Shown: piece after piece, positions 1 through 7,593 of the stretch
Layout of the letters: each line of letters begins with the position of its first letter
Position numbering within the stretch: position 1 is the first letter of the stretch
DNA from: Actinoallomurus sp048498315
GTDB lineage: Bacteria; Actinomycetota; Actinomycetes; Streptosporangiales; Streptosporangiaceae
Direction of reading: 5' to 3'
DNA length: 64,000 nucleotides
Assembly: GCA_048498315.1 (NCBI GenBank)
Contig: JBEHYF010000008.1
Coordinates: 1 to 64,000, forward strand
Made by a program: the position numbers and the translations under genes
Notes under the pieces: model-generated
Seen by the model: the letters and a program-made list of their open reading frames with translations, nothing else
The model's database searches: none
What the model was told of the DNA's origin: nothing

Positions 1-2
1 TT

Positions 3-515
3 ATCGAGGGTGGGTTCGCGGTCGCCCGCCGACGGTATGACGGCGTCGGCAGGCCCCTGGACGAAGAGCGGACGGACTCTGACGCGCCGTCCGGGGCTCC
101 CCTGATCGTCGTCCTCGCCACACGGAACCAGGCTGTGGACGATGCCACCGCGATGGTCGAGCGCCTGACCGAGAAGTACGACCTGCCGGAGGGGGTGCTC
201 CTCGCGTCGACCGTCGGCTCCTGGCAGGGGCAGACCAATGCGATCACCGTCGCCGTCCACCCGCTCTCCGGAGCCGACCAGCTCGATGAGTTCAATTCAG
301 CGTTCGGCAGACTTGCCGTCACCTGCACCCGAGCCACCCACGGATTGCTGATGGTGGCACGAGCCGGTCTCGACGATCTACTGGCCGAAGCTCCAGCACG
401 GCCGGGCACGCCCCTCGGCGAGCCCGGAAGCCGATCCCTGCCCCGCCAGACCCACCAACGGATCCTAAAGACGTTCAGCCGCGCCACGTTGAACCTCGGC
501 CCCGGACCGAGCTGA
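3..515 (+). CDS. SF1 (UPF1/AAA_12-like) helicase, C-terminal fragment
   Basis: The frame is open to the left edge, so only the last 170 codons are present; the internal ATG at 135 is not a convincing start because coding continues upstream of it. The piece holds the second RecA-like domain of a superfamily 1 helicase: a strand-helix segment (LIVVLATRNQAV), then STVGSWQGQT (motif V region, with the conserved Gln-Gly pair) and FGRLAVTCTRATHGLLMVA (motif VI, TRA). These proteins are ATP-driven nucleic-acid translocases; the substrate of this one is unknown. It ends just before a strong hairpin and tRNA-Arg, a class of site where integrated elements often end, but no integrase is visible here. 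Confidence 0.7.
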   Translation: MEGGFAVARRRYDGVGRPLDEERTDSDAPSGAPLIVVLATRNQAVDDATAMVERLTEKYDLPEGVLLASTVGSWQGQTNAITVAVHPLSGADQLDEFNSAFGRLAVTCTRATHGLLMVARAGLDDLLAEAPARPGTPLGEPGSRSLPRQTHQRILKTFSRATLNLGPGPS

Positions 516-577
516 AGGCCGAGGACACTTGCGAGAAGTTCTCTCGCAGGTCTCTCGCGAAGAGTCCCGAACAACGA

Positions 578-617
578 GAACGGGCCGGACTCAGTGAGAC
601 ATGAGTCCGGCCCGTTC
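578..617. terminator. Strong intrinsic terminator hairpin after the helicase gene
   Basis: GAACGGGCCGGACTCA (578-593) and its exact reverse complement (602-617) form a 16-bp stem around an 8-nt loop, followed by TTC. It lies about 60 bases after the helicase stop and before the tRNA-Arg that is transcribed towards it, so it can serve both directions. A smaller inverted repeat (TGCGAGA/TCTCGCA) lies just upstream, near 531-550. Confidence 0.8.
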
Positions 618-667
618 TTCATGCATCTTCCCAGGTCAGCGGCTGGATTGCGCTGGCTGGTGGAAGG

Positions 668-739
668 CGCCCCCTGCAGGATTCGAACCTGCGCGCCCGG
701 CTCCGGAGGCCGGTGCTCTATCCCCTGAGCTAAGGGGGC
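668..739 (-). tRNA. tRNA-Arg (anticodon CCG)
   Basis: On the minus strand the cloverleaf is complete. The acceptor stem GCCCCCT pairs with AGGGGGC, the D-arm contains AGCTCAGGGGATAGAGC, the anticodon arm is CCGGC-CTCCGGA-GCCGG with anticodon CCG (codon CGG), and the T-arm has GGTTCGAATCC. CCA is not encoded (discriminator G, then CCT). CGG is a frequent codon at this GC content. The 3' end points towards the helicase fragment. tRNA-Arg genes are known insertion sites of actinomycete integrative elements (established knowledge); no duplicated att copy is seen in the window. Confidence 0.97.
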
Positions 740-931
740 TTCTGACGGGTAGAGATTACCAGCTCGGCGGGGCCGCTTCGTCACCTTCCCGCCCAGCCGG
801 CCCGGCCGTACCGAGGATGACCTGAGCAGACGTGGCCTTGAGGCGCTCCAGAAAGATCGTCCGGCGGGTCGGAGGGTGGCCGTCGCAGGCGCATGTCGCG
901 GTTCTCCGCGTGTCCCGGCGGGCGGACCCGC

Positions 932-937
932 TAGCTT
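932..937 (+). promoter_or_regulatory. -10 element of a probable leaderless promoter
   Basis: TAGCTT fits the actinobacterial TANNNT -10 consensus. It ends 7 bases before the GTG at 945, which has no Shine-Dalgarno sequence, so transcription probably starts on or next to the start codon. Confidence 0.5.
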
Positions 938-944
938 GGCGGCC

Positions 945-1328
945 GTGACGCTGGGACGTGTGCTGGTCGTCGACGACGACGAGGTGATCAGGCAGCTCAT
1001 CGCCGTGAACCTGCAACTGGAGGGGTTCGAGGTGGTGACCGCCGTGGACGGGCAGGATTGTCTCGACCGCGTTCGGGAGATCAAGCCCGACGTGATCACG
1101 CTCGACATCATGATGCCCCGGCTCGACGGCTGGGTGACGGCGGTGAAGCTGCGCGACGACCCCACGACGCGCGACATCAAGGTGGTCATGATCACCGCGC
1201 GGGCGCAGGAGCACGACATCCGGCGCGGGCACGAGATCGGGGTGGACGCCTATGTCACCAAGCCGTTCGACCCGGCGGAGCTGATCCGCACCGTCCGCGA
1301 GCTGGCAGGGGCGGACCCCGTCGGCTGA
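945..1328 (+). CDS. Stand-alone response regulator receiver protein
   Basis: A 127-residue CheY-like protein made only of a receiver domain. It starts VTLGRVLVVDDDEVIRQL; the acidic pocket is the DDD near the N-terminus, the phosphorylation site is Asp54 in LDIMMPRLDG, the Thr/Ser position falls in MITAR, and the conserved Lys is in VTKPFDP. There is no DNA-binding or enzymatic output domain, so it should act by protein-protein contact or as a phosphorelay shuttle. The GTG at 945 is preferred to upstream in-frame starts because the domain begins directly after it and a -10 box sits 7 bases away. No kinase is adjacent; the nearest are at 9.8 and 13.7 kb. Confidence 0.88.
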   Translation: MTLGRVLVVDDDEVIRQLIAVNLQLEGFEVVTAVDGQDCLDRVREIKPDVITLDIMMPRLDGWVTAVKLRDDPTTRDIKVVMITARAQEHDIRRGHEIGVDAYVTKPFDPAELIRTVRELAGADPVG

Positions 1329-1430
1329 CGGTCCGGTCACCCGGAGCGCACGACCTCCTCGCTACCGCCCCCGTGGGTGGGAGATGTGGGAAACGGTTCG
1401 CGGTGGCCGGATGTCCACATGCCGGTCGGC

Positions 1431-1436
1431 TAGTCT
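1431..1436 (+). promoter_or_regulatory. -10 element of a probable leaderless promoter
   Basis: TAGTCT ends 7 bases before the GTG at 1444, and no ribosome-binding site lies between, the same arrangement as at 932-945. Confidence 0.45.
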
Positions 1437-1443
1437 CACGCTC

Positions 1444-2175
1444 GTGACTCCGGCCGAGCTGAACGCCGCCGTCGTGGCCGCCGTGCGGGGCGCGGTGGCC
1501 GACGGTGAGCTCACCGTTCCCGTGCCGGATCGGGTGCATGTCGAGGCCACGCCGGCGGGAGAGTACGCGACGCCCCTTCCGCTGCGGCTGGCGCGGGCCG
1601 CCGCGCGGCCGGCGCCCGAGGTCGCGGCTCTGCTCGCCCGGCGTCTGGCGACCGCGCCGGGGGTGCGCGCGGTTCGTGTCACCGGGCCGGGGTTCCTCAC
1701 GGTCGCGGCCGAGGCGCCGCTGACCGCCCGGATCGACGAGACGTACGGGGTGATCGCGGTGCCGCGGGCGACGTGGCCGCAGCGGCCGCTGACGTTCGAG
1801 AACCCGGGCTTCGTGGTGCGGTTCGCCTACGCCCGCGCGGTGGCCGTGAAAAGGTACGCCGCGGAGCTGGGCGTGGTGGCGGCCGATGGGCCGCTGGACG
1901 ATCCGCGCGAGCGGCGGCTGCTGGGCCTGCTCGCCGACTTCCCCGGCCGGGCCGGGCAGGCCGCGCGGACGGGCGATCCGCGCCCGTTCACCCGGCACAT
2001 GGAGCTGATCGCCGGCGCGTACCACGACGTGCATGAGGAGTGCCCCGCCATCCCCAGCGGCGACGAGCCGATCACCGCGCGGCACGCCGCACGCCTTAGC
2101 CTGGCTGAGGCGGCTCGTGTCGTGCTGGGCAACGGGCTGCGCATGCTCGGCGAGACCCCGAACGACCGCCTGTGA
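1444..2175 (+). CDS. ArgRS-derived anticodon-binding (DALR) protein lacking the catalytic core
   Basis: A 243-residue protein occupying the place where many actinobacteria carry argS upstream of lysA. Residues ~1-85 look like the arginyl-tRNA synthetase N-terminal additional domain (VRAVRVTGPGFLTVAAE). Residues ~115-243 look like the helical DALR anticodon-binding domain (FVVRFAYARAVAVKRYA, ending VVLGNGLRMLGETPNDRL). The Rossmann core with HIGH and KMSKS motifs, several hundred residues in real ArgRS (550-600 aa), is absent, so it cannot charge tRNA. Similar proteins are annotated in other actinomycetes as 'ArgS-related anticodon-binding protein NrtL' (from memory). Role unknown; binding to tRNA-Arg is an inference. 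Confidence 0.8.
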   Translation: MTPAELNAAVVAAVRGAVADGELTVPVPDRVHVEATPAGEYATPLPLRLARAAARPAPEVAALLARRLATAPGVRAVRVTGPGFLTVAAEAPLTARIDETYGVIAVPRATWPQRPLTFENPGFVVRFAYARAVAVKRYAAELGVVAADGPLDDPRERRLLGLLADFPGRAGQAARTGDPRPFTRHMELIAGAYHDVHEECPAIPSGDEPITARHAARLSLAEAARVVLGNGLRMLGETPNDRL

Positions 2176-2191
2176 ACGCAACGGAGAGAGC

Positions 2192-3571
2192 ATGAGTCGA
2201 GTCCACCCGGCCGGTCCCCGGCACGCCGACGTGCTGCCGGAAGACCACCCGCTGCCGCCGCCGAGCGACCTGAACGCGCTCACGCCGAGCGTGTGGCCGC
2301 GCGGCGCCCGCCGGGAGGGCGGGGTGCTGACGATCGGCGGCGTGGACGTGCGCGACCTGGCCGAGGAGTTCGGCACGCCGCTGTACGTCTACGACGAAGA
2401 CGACTTCCGGTCGCGCTGCCGGGAGTTCGTGAACGCCTTCAGCGACGGCGACGTGTATTACGCCGGCAAGGCGTTCCTGTGCACCGAGGTGGCGCGCTGG
2501 GTCGCCGGCGAGGGGCTCGGGCTGGACGTGTGCACCGGCGGCGAGCTGGCCGTCGCCGTACGGGCCGGGTTCCCCGCGGAGCGGATCACCTTCCACGGCA
2601 ACAACAAGTCGGCCGCCGAACTGTCCCGTGCGCTGGAGGCCGGCGTCGGCCATATCGTCGTCGACTCGTTCGAGGAGATCGCCCGGCTCGGGTACCTCGC
2701 GCGGGAGCGCGGCGCGCGGCCCAAGGTGATGATCCGGGTCACGACCGGCATCGAGGCGCACACGCACGAGTTCATCGCCACGGCGCACGACGACCAGAAG
2801 TTCGGGTTCGCCCGCGACACCGCGCTTGAGGCCGCCCGCCGCGTCATCGGCCTCCCCGAGCTGGAACTGGCCGGGCTGCACTCCCACATCGGCTCACAGA
2901 TCTTCGACACCGACGGCTTCGAGCTGGCCGCGCGGCGGGTGGTCGAGCTGCTGACCGCGATCCGCGACGAGCACGGCGTCGAGCTGCCCGAGCTGGACCT
3001 GGGCGGCGGCTACGGCATCGCCTACCTCGACGGCGACGACCCGCTCGACCCCAAACACCTCGCCGACAACCTGCGCGGCATCGTCACCCGCGCCTGCGAG
3101 GAGCAGGGCGTTCCGGTGCCGCGGTTGACGGTCGAGCCGGGCCGTACGATCGCCGGGCCGGGCGGGATCACGCTGTACGAGGTCGGCACGGTCAAGCCGC
3201 TGGAGGGTTTGCGCACGTACGTGTCGGTCGACGGCGGCATGAGCGACAATATCCGCACCGCGCTGTACGGGGCGGAGTACACGTGCGTGCTGGCCTCGCG
3301 CGCCTCCGAGGCGGCGCCGATGCTCAGCCGCCTGGTCGGCAAGCACTGCGAGAGCGGCGACATGGTCGTCCGCGACCTGTGGCTGCCCGCCGACCTGGCG
3401 CCGGGCGACCTGGTCGCGGTGGCGGCCACCGGCGCGTACTGCCGGTCGCTGGCCAGCAACTACAACCACGTGCCCAAGCCGGCGGTCGTCGCCGTGCGCG
3501 ACGGCGGCGCGCGTCTGATCCTCCGCCGGGAGACCGAGGACGATCTGCTGCGCCTGGAGGTGTCCCCATGA
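2192..3571 (+). CDS. lysA: Diaminopimelate decarboxylase
   Basis: A 459-residue fold-type III PLP enzyme that decarboxylates meso-diaminopimelate to L-lysine, the last step of the pathway. PLP lysine Lys93 is in VYYAGKAFLC. Other family signatures are HGNNKSAAEL, the HSHIGSQIFD segment, the glycine-rich LDLGGGYGIAY phosphate loop, VEPGRTIAGPGG and the C-terminal dimer residues TGAYCRSLASNYN. The ATG at 2192 has GGAGAG upstream, and the first ~30 residues are a variable actinobacterial extension. It overlaps hom by 4 bases (ATGA), so lysA-hom are translationally coupled. Confidence 0.97.
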   Translation: MSRVHPAGPRHADVLPEDHPLPPPSDLNALTPSVWPRGARREGGVLTIGGVDVRDLAEEFGTPLYVYDEDDFRSRCREFVNAFSDGDVYYAGKAFLCTEVARWVAGEGLGLDVCTGGELAVAVRAGFPAERITFHGNNKSAAELSRALEAGVGHIVVDSFEEIARLGYLARERGARPKVMIRVTTGIEAHTHEFIATAHDDQKFGFARDTALEAARRVIGLPELELAGLHSHIGSQIFDTDGFELAARRVVELLTAIRDEHGVELPELDLGGGYGIAYLDGDDPLDPKHLADNLRGIVTRACEEQGVPVPRLTVEPGRTIAGPGGITLYEVGTVKPLEGLRTYVSVDGGMSDNIRTALYGAEYTCVLASRASEAAPMLSRLVGKHCESGDMVVRDLWLPADLAPGDLVAVAATGAYCRSLASNYNHVPKPAVVAVRDGGARLILRRETEDDLLRLEVSP

Positions 3572-4878
3572 GACGCGGCGAGCCCCTGAAGGTCGCGCTG
3601 CTCGGCTGCGGCGTGGTCGGTTCGGAGGTCGTGCGCCTGATGCACGAGCGGGCGGACGACCTGGCCGCGCGCGTGGGCGCGCCGCTGGAGCTGGCCGGCG
3701 TCGCCGTGCGCCGGCTCGACAAGCGGCGTGAAGGTGTGGCGGCGGGGCTCTTGACGACCGACGCGACCGGCCTGGTGACCCGCGACGACGTCGACATCGT
3801 GGTGGAGGTGATCGGCGGCATCGAACCCGCGCGCAGCCTCCTGCTGGACGCCATGAAGTCCGGCAAGTCCGTTGTGACCGCCAACAAGGCGCTGCTCGCC
3901 GAAGACGGCGCGACACTGTTCGGCGCGGCCCGCGAGCACGGCGTCGACATCTACTACGAGGCGTCCGTGGCCGGCGCGATCCCGTTGCTGCGACCGCTGC
4001 GCGAGTCGCTGGTCGGTGACCACGTGCACCGGGTGATGGGCATCGTCAACGGCACGACCAACTACATCCTCGACAAGATGGACTCCTCCGGTGCGGGCTT
4101 CGCCGACGCGCTCGAAGAGGCACAGGAGCTCGGGTACGCCGAGGCGGACCCGACCGCCGACGTCGAGGGCTTCGACGCCGCCGCCAAGGCCGCGATCCTC
4201 GCCCAGCTCGCCTTCCACACCCGGGTCACCGCCGCCGACGTGCACCGCGAGGGCATCGCCGACGTGACGTCCGCGGACGTGGCCAGCGCGCGGGCCATGG
4301 GCTGTGTCGTGAAGCTGCTGGCGATCTGCGACCGGGTGCCGTCCCGGGACGGCCGGAACGGCCGCGGCGTGTCCGTGCGCGTGCACCCGGTGATGATCCC
4401 GCGGACGCATCCGCTGGCCAGCGTCCGCGAGGCGTACAACGCCGTCTTCGTCGAGGCGGAGTCCGCGGGCTCGCTCATGTTCTACGGCGCGGGCGCGGGC
4501 GGCGCGCCGACCGCCAGCGCGGTGCTCGGCGACCTGGTCGCCGTCGCCCGCCACCGGGTGAACGACACGCGCGGCCCGGCCGAGTCGGTCTACGCCGACC
4601 TGCCCGTCCTGCCGATGGGCGAGACGATCACCCGCTATCACGTGGCGCTCGACGTGGCCGATCGCCCCGGCGTGCTCGCCCGCGTCGCCGACGCGTTCGC
4701 CGAGAACGGCGTGTCGATCCAGGCGGTACGCCAGGAAGGGCATGGCCAGGAGGCCCAGCTCGTGATCGTCACGCACCGCGCGCCGGACGCCGCGCTGTCG
4801 GCGACGGTTGAGGCGCTGCGCGAGCAGGAGATCGTCCGTGCGGTCGCCAGCGTCATGCGCGTCGAGGGCGACGACTGA
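3568..4878 (+). CDS. hom: Homoserine dehydrogenase
   Basis: A 436-residue cytosolic enzyme reducing aspartate semialdehyde to homoserine, the branch point to threonine and methionine. The NAD(P)-binding motif LLGCGVVGSEVV is at the N-terminus; the catalytic core contains VTANKALLA, YEASVAGAIPLLRPL and the signature GIVNGTTNYILDKM. The C-terminal ~75 residues form an ACT domain (HVALDVADRPGVLARVADAF), the usual site of threonine feedback inhibition. Its start overlaps the lysA stop. A 115-bp gap with a possible -10 (TAGACT, 4956-4961) separates it from thrC, so thrC may also have its own promoter. Confidence 0.97.
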   Translation: MRRGEPLKVALLGCGVVGSEVVRLMHERADDLAARVGAPLELAGVAVRRLDKRREGVAAGLLTTDATGLVTRDDVDIVVEVIGGIEPARSLLLDAMKSGKSVVTANKALLAEDGATLFGAAREHGVDIYYEASVAGAIPLLRPLRESLVGDHVHRVMGIVNGTTNYILDKMDSSGAGFADALEEAQELGYAEADPTADVEGFDAAAKAAILAQLAFHTRVTAADVHREGIADVTSADVASARAMGCVVKLLAICDRVPSRDGRNGRGVSVRVHPVMIPRTHPLASVREAYNAVFVEAESAGSLMFYGAGAGGAPTASAVLGDLVAVARHRVNDTRGPAESVYADLPVLPMGETITRYHVALDVADRPGVLARVADAFAENGVSIQAVRQEGHGQEAQLVIVTHRAPDAALSATVEALREQEIVRAVASVMRVEGDD

Positions 4879-4993
4879 GACGAAGCGGCACCGTGATCCG
4901 TCATCGCCTGCGTCCAGGATGTGGAACGTCGTGGGACGACCCGGCCGTGGGCCCGTAGACTCGGCGAACGAGCCGCAGGTCAGGAGGTTTCCC

Positions 4994-6034
4994 GTGAGCA
5001 GGGCATGGCGTGGCGTCATCGAGGAGTTCCGCGACCGGCTCCCCGTGACCGCCGGTACGCCCGTGGTCACCCTGCTCGAAGGCGGCACGCCGCTGCTTCC
5101 GGCGCTCCGCGTCTCCCAGCTCACCGGCTGCGACGTGTACCTCAAGGTCGAGGGTGCCAACCCCACCGGGTCGTTCAAGGACCGCGGCATGACGGTGGCG
5201 ATCAGCAAGGCCGCCGAAGACGGCGCGAAGGCGGTCATCTGCGCCTCCACCGGCAACACGTCGGCGTCCGCCGCCGCGTACGCCGTGCGCGCCGGCATGG
5301 TCTGCGCCGTTCTGGTGCCGCGCGGCAAGATCGCGATGGGCAAGCTGGCCCAGGCGCTCGTGCACGGCGCCCGGCTGCTGCAGATCGACGGCAACTTCGA
5401 CGACTGTCTCGAACTGGCCCGCAAGCTCGCCGTCGACTACCCGGTGGCGCTGGTCAACTCGGTCAACCGCTACCGGCTGGAGGGCCAGAAGACCGCCGCG
5501 TTCGAGGTGATCGACGCGCTCGGCGGCCCGCCCGACGTGCACTGCCTGCCGGTCGGCAACGCCGGCAACATCAGCGCGTACTGGATGGGTTACCGCGAGT
5601 CCGGCGTCCGCCCGCGCATGCTCGGCTTCCAGGCCTCCGGGGCGGCGCCGATCGTCCGCGGCGAGCCGGTCGCGGCGCCGCAGACCATCGCCACCGCGAT
5701 CCGCATCGGCAACCCGGCGTCGTGGCAGCTGGCGGTCAAGGCCCGCGACGAGTCGGGCGGCGCGATCGAGGCCGTGACCGACCGGCAGATCCTCGCCGCC
5801 TACCGCCTGCTCGCCCGCGAGGAGGGCGTGTTCGTCGAGCCCGCGTCGGCGGCGAGCGTGGCCGGCCTGCTCCAGGCCCGCGACGAGGGCCTCGTACGCC
5901 CCGGCGAGCGCGTCGTGTGCACGGTGACCGGAAACGGCCTCAAAGACCCCGACTGGGCGATCTCCGGTGCGCCCGCCCCGGTGACCATCCCCGTCGACGC
6001 GGGGGCCGCCGCCGCCGCGCTGGAGCTTGCTTGA
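4994..6034 (+). CDS. thrC: Threonine synthase
   Basis: A 346-residue fold-type II PLP enzyme converting O-phosphohomoserine to threonine. PLP lysine Lys62 is in NPTGSFKDRGM. Further motifs are ASTGNTSASAAAYA, the VPRGKIAMGK loop, and the phosphate-binding PVGNAGNISAYWMGY. The GTG start is set by AGGAGG at 4982-4987; upstream in-frame starts would only add sequence reading over the hom 3' end. This is the short actinobacterial form (about 350 aa, against more than 420 in enterobacteria). It ends in TTGA, shared with the thrB start. Confidence 0.96.
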   Translation: MSRAWRGVIEEFRDRLPVTAGTPVVTLLEGGTPLLPALRVSQLTGCDVYLKVEGANPTGSFKDRGMTVAISKAAEDGAKAVICASTGNTSASAAAYAVRAGMVCAVLVPRGKIAMGKLAQALVHGARLLQIDGNFDDCLELARKLAVDYPVALVNSVNRYRLEGQKTAAFEVIDALGGPPDVHCLPVGNAGNISAYWMGYRESGVRPRMLGFQASGAAPIVRGEPVAAPQTIATAIRIGNPASWQLAVKARDESGGAIEAVTDRQILAAYRLLAREEGVFVEPASAASVAGLLQARDEGLVRPGERVVCTVTGNGLKDPDWAISGAPAPVTIPVDAGAAAAALELA

Positions 6035-7227
6035 GCGCGGGCGGGCCGTCCCGCGGCGTCCACCTGCGAGTCCCGGCGACCAGCGCGAACCTCGGGCCCG
6101 GCTTCGACGCGCTCGGCCTCGCGCTCACGCTGTACGACGACGTGGAGATCGAATGGGCCGGTTCCGGCCTGTCGATCGAGGTGACCGGTGAGGGCGAGGA
6201 GACCGCGAGCCGCGGCGACGAGCACCTGATCGTCCGCACCTTCCGCACCGCCTACCGCCTCATCGGGGCAGGTCAGGCGATGGCGGACGCGGCGCACCGG
6301 GTAGTGCGGGAGACCGCGGGGCGCCTCGGCGGCGCGGCCGGAACGGCGGGTGATGCCGGCACGGAAGGGGCGGCGAACGACGCCGGTGCGGCGGGCGGCC
6401 CAGGGACAGCGGGCGACCTGGGGACGGCTGGCGGCCCAGGGACGGCTGGTGGCCCAGGGATGGCGGGCGGCACCGGAGCCGCGGGCGATCGCGTGCGAAG
6501 TGCCGGTGCGGCGAGCGGGGCCGATGACCGGGCCGCGGCCCGGGTCGGCGGCACGGCCGCCGGGGCGGGGCTGCGGGTGCGCTGTGTCAACCGCATCCCG
6601 CATGCGCGCGGCCTCGGGTCGTCCTCGGCGGCGACCGTGGCCGGCGTCCTCGCGGCCCGCGCCCTGCACCCGCACGGCGACGCGTTCACCGACGATGACG
6701 TGCTGGCCCTGGCCACCCGCATCGAGGGCCACCCCGACAATGTCGCACCGTGCCTGGCCGGCGGGCTGACCATCGCCTGGGACGCCGGGTCCGGGCCCCG
6801 CCTGACCAGGCTCGACGTCGATCCGCGGATTCGTCCGGTGGTGCTGGTGCCCGAGCAGCGGCTCACCACCGAACGGGCGCGGGGCCTGCTTCCGCCGGCC
6901 GTCCCGCACGGCGACGCGGCCGCGAACGCCGGTCGCGCCGCGCTGCTGGTCGCCGCGCTGACCGGCCGCCCGGAACTGCTGCTCGACGCGACGGAGGACC
7001 GCCTGCACCAGTCCTACCGGGCGCCGGCCATGCCGGAGTCGGCCGCGCTGGTGGAGCGGCTGCGCGCGCGGGGCGTGCCCGCGGTGGTCTCGGGGGCCGG
7101 CCCGACGGTGCTGGTCTTGCTCTCGGAGGCCGGGCCTGATTCGATCGGCTCGGAAGTGGGTACTTCGTGGCACATACACCCGCTGAACGTTGACCCCCAT
7201 GGCGCATGCGTTCGGCCGATCGGTTAG
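6031..7227 (+). CDS. thrB: Homoserine kinase with a repeat-rich internal insertion
   Basis: A GHMP kinase that phosphorylates homoserine for ThrC. The start is a TTG overlapping the thrC stop by 4 bases, with GGAG at 6022-6025. Motif 1 (VPATSANLGPGFDALGLAL) is near the N-terminus, the ATP loop is RIPHARGLGSSSAATVAG, and motif 3 is VSGAGPTVLVLL. The family is about 300 residues; this one is 398 because ~85 Gly/Ala/Thr-rich residues (roughly 97-180), including five GPGTAG-type hexapeptide repeats, are inserted just ahead of the ATP loop. The insertion is in frame and both flanks are intact, so activity is probably kept. The last gene of the lysA-hom-thrC-thrB group. Confidence 0.94.
   Translation: MSAGGPSRGVHLRVPATSANLGPGFDALGLALTLYDDVEIEWAGSGLSIEVTGEGEETASRGDEHLIVRTFRTAYRLIGAGQAMADAAHRVVRETAGRLGGAAGTAGDAGTEGAANDAGAAGGPGTAGDLGTAGGPGTAGGPGMAGGTGAAGDRVRSAGAASGADDRAAARVGGTAAGAGLRVRCVNRIPHARGLGSSSAATVAGVLAARALHPHGDAFTDDDVLALATRIEGHPDNVAPCLAGGLTIAWDAGSGPRLTRLDVDPRIRPVVLVPEQRLTTERARGLLPPAVPHGDAAANAGRAALLVAALTGRPELLLDATEDRLHQSYRAPAMPESAALVERLRARGVPAVVSGAGPTVLVLLSEAGPDSIGSEVGTSWHIHPLNVDPHGACVRPIG
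6397..6486 (+). repeat. Five tandem 18-bp units inside thrB
   Basis: Units encode GPGTAG, DLGTAG, GPGTAG, GPGMAG and GTGAAG in frame. The unit length is a multiple of 3, so copy-number change by slippage would preserve the reading frame. Confidence 0.85.
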
Positions 7228-7593
7228 GGAAACACGACATCGAGCTCTGGGGAATAGCAGTGTGCCCAGGTGATGTTAGGCTAAGTGCCGCACCAGATGC
7301 CCCGTTCGGGGGCGTGGGCTCGTCAGCCACTCCGGCACATGCCGGCGGTGTGGCTCGGAAGTGGTTCCCCGGCGACGACAACGCTCGTGGTTCAGCGTTC
7401 AACCAAAACTTCGGACGTATCGGGATCGGGGATCTCTCACGAGAACCTGCCTCCACCATCTGGCTGTGGCCAGAACTCTTCGCGGATCACATGCAGATCA
7501 GCAGAGCTCGACTGATCCGGCGCCCCCGCCGGTTCGCACGACCGGGTTGCCTGGCCGACGGCGGCCACACCCGCTCCCTGGGAAGGACCCTTA
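7228..7593 (+). other. thrB-rho intergenic region (probable rho leader)
   Basis: These 366 bases hold no convincing gene. A TAGGCT -10-like box lies at 7277-7282, which would give a leader of about 300 nt before the rho GTG. Local GC is lower than in the flanks (for example around 7380-7420). Long leaders are common for rho, which is autoregulated in many bacteria; no specific structure was proved here. Confidence 0.4.

Noticed and set aside
601..825. Plus-strand open frame of 74 codons
   Set aside because: It lies across the terminator and tRNA-Arg gene and its translation is of shadow type.
756..1340. Long minus-strand frame opposite the response regulator
   Set aside because: Arg/His/Pro-rich antisense shadow of a clear receiver-domain gene, as is usual at high GC.
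3460..5424. 654-codon minus-strand frame opposite hom and thrC
   Set aside because: No domain signature; it exists because high-GC coding sequence lacks stops on the opposite strand.
7285..7515. Small protein gene in the rho leader
   Set aside because: No ribosome site and no protein-like composition; better explained as a leader.
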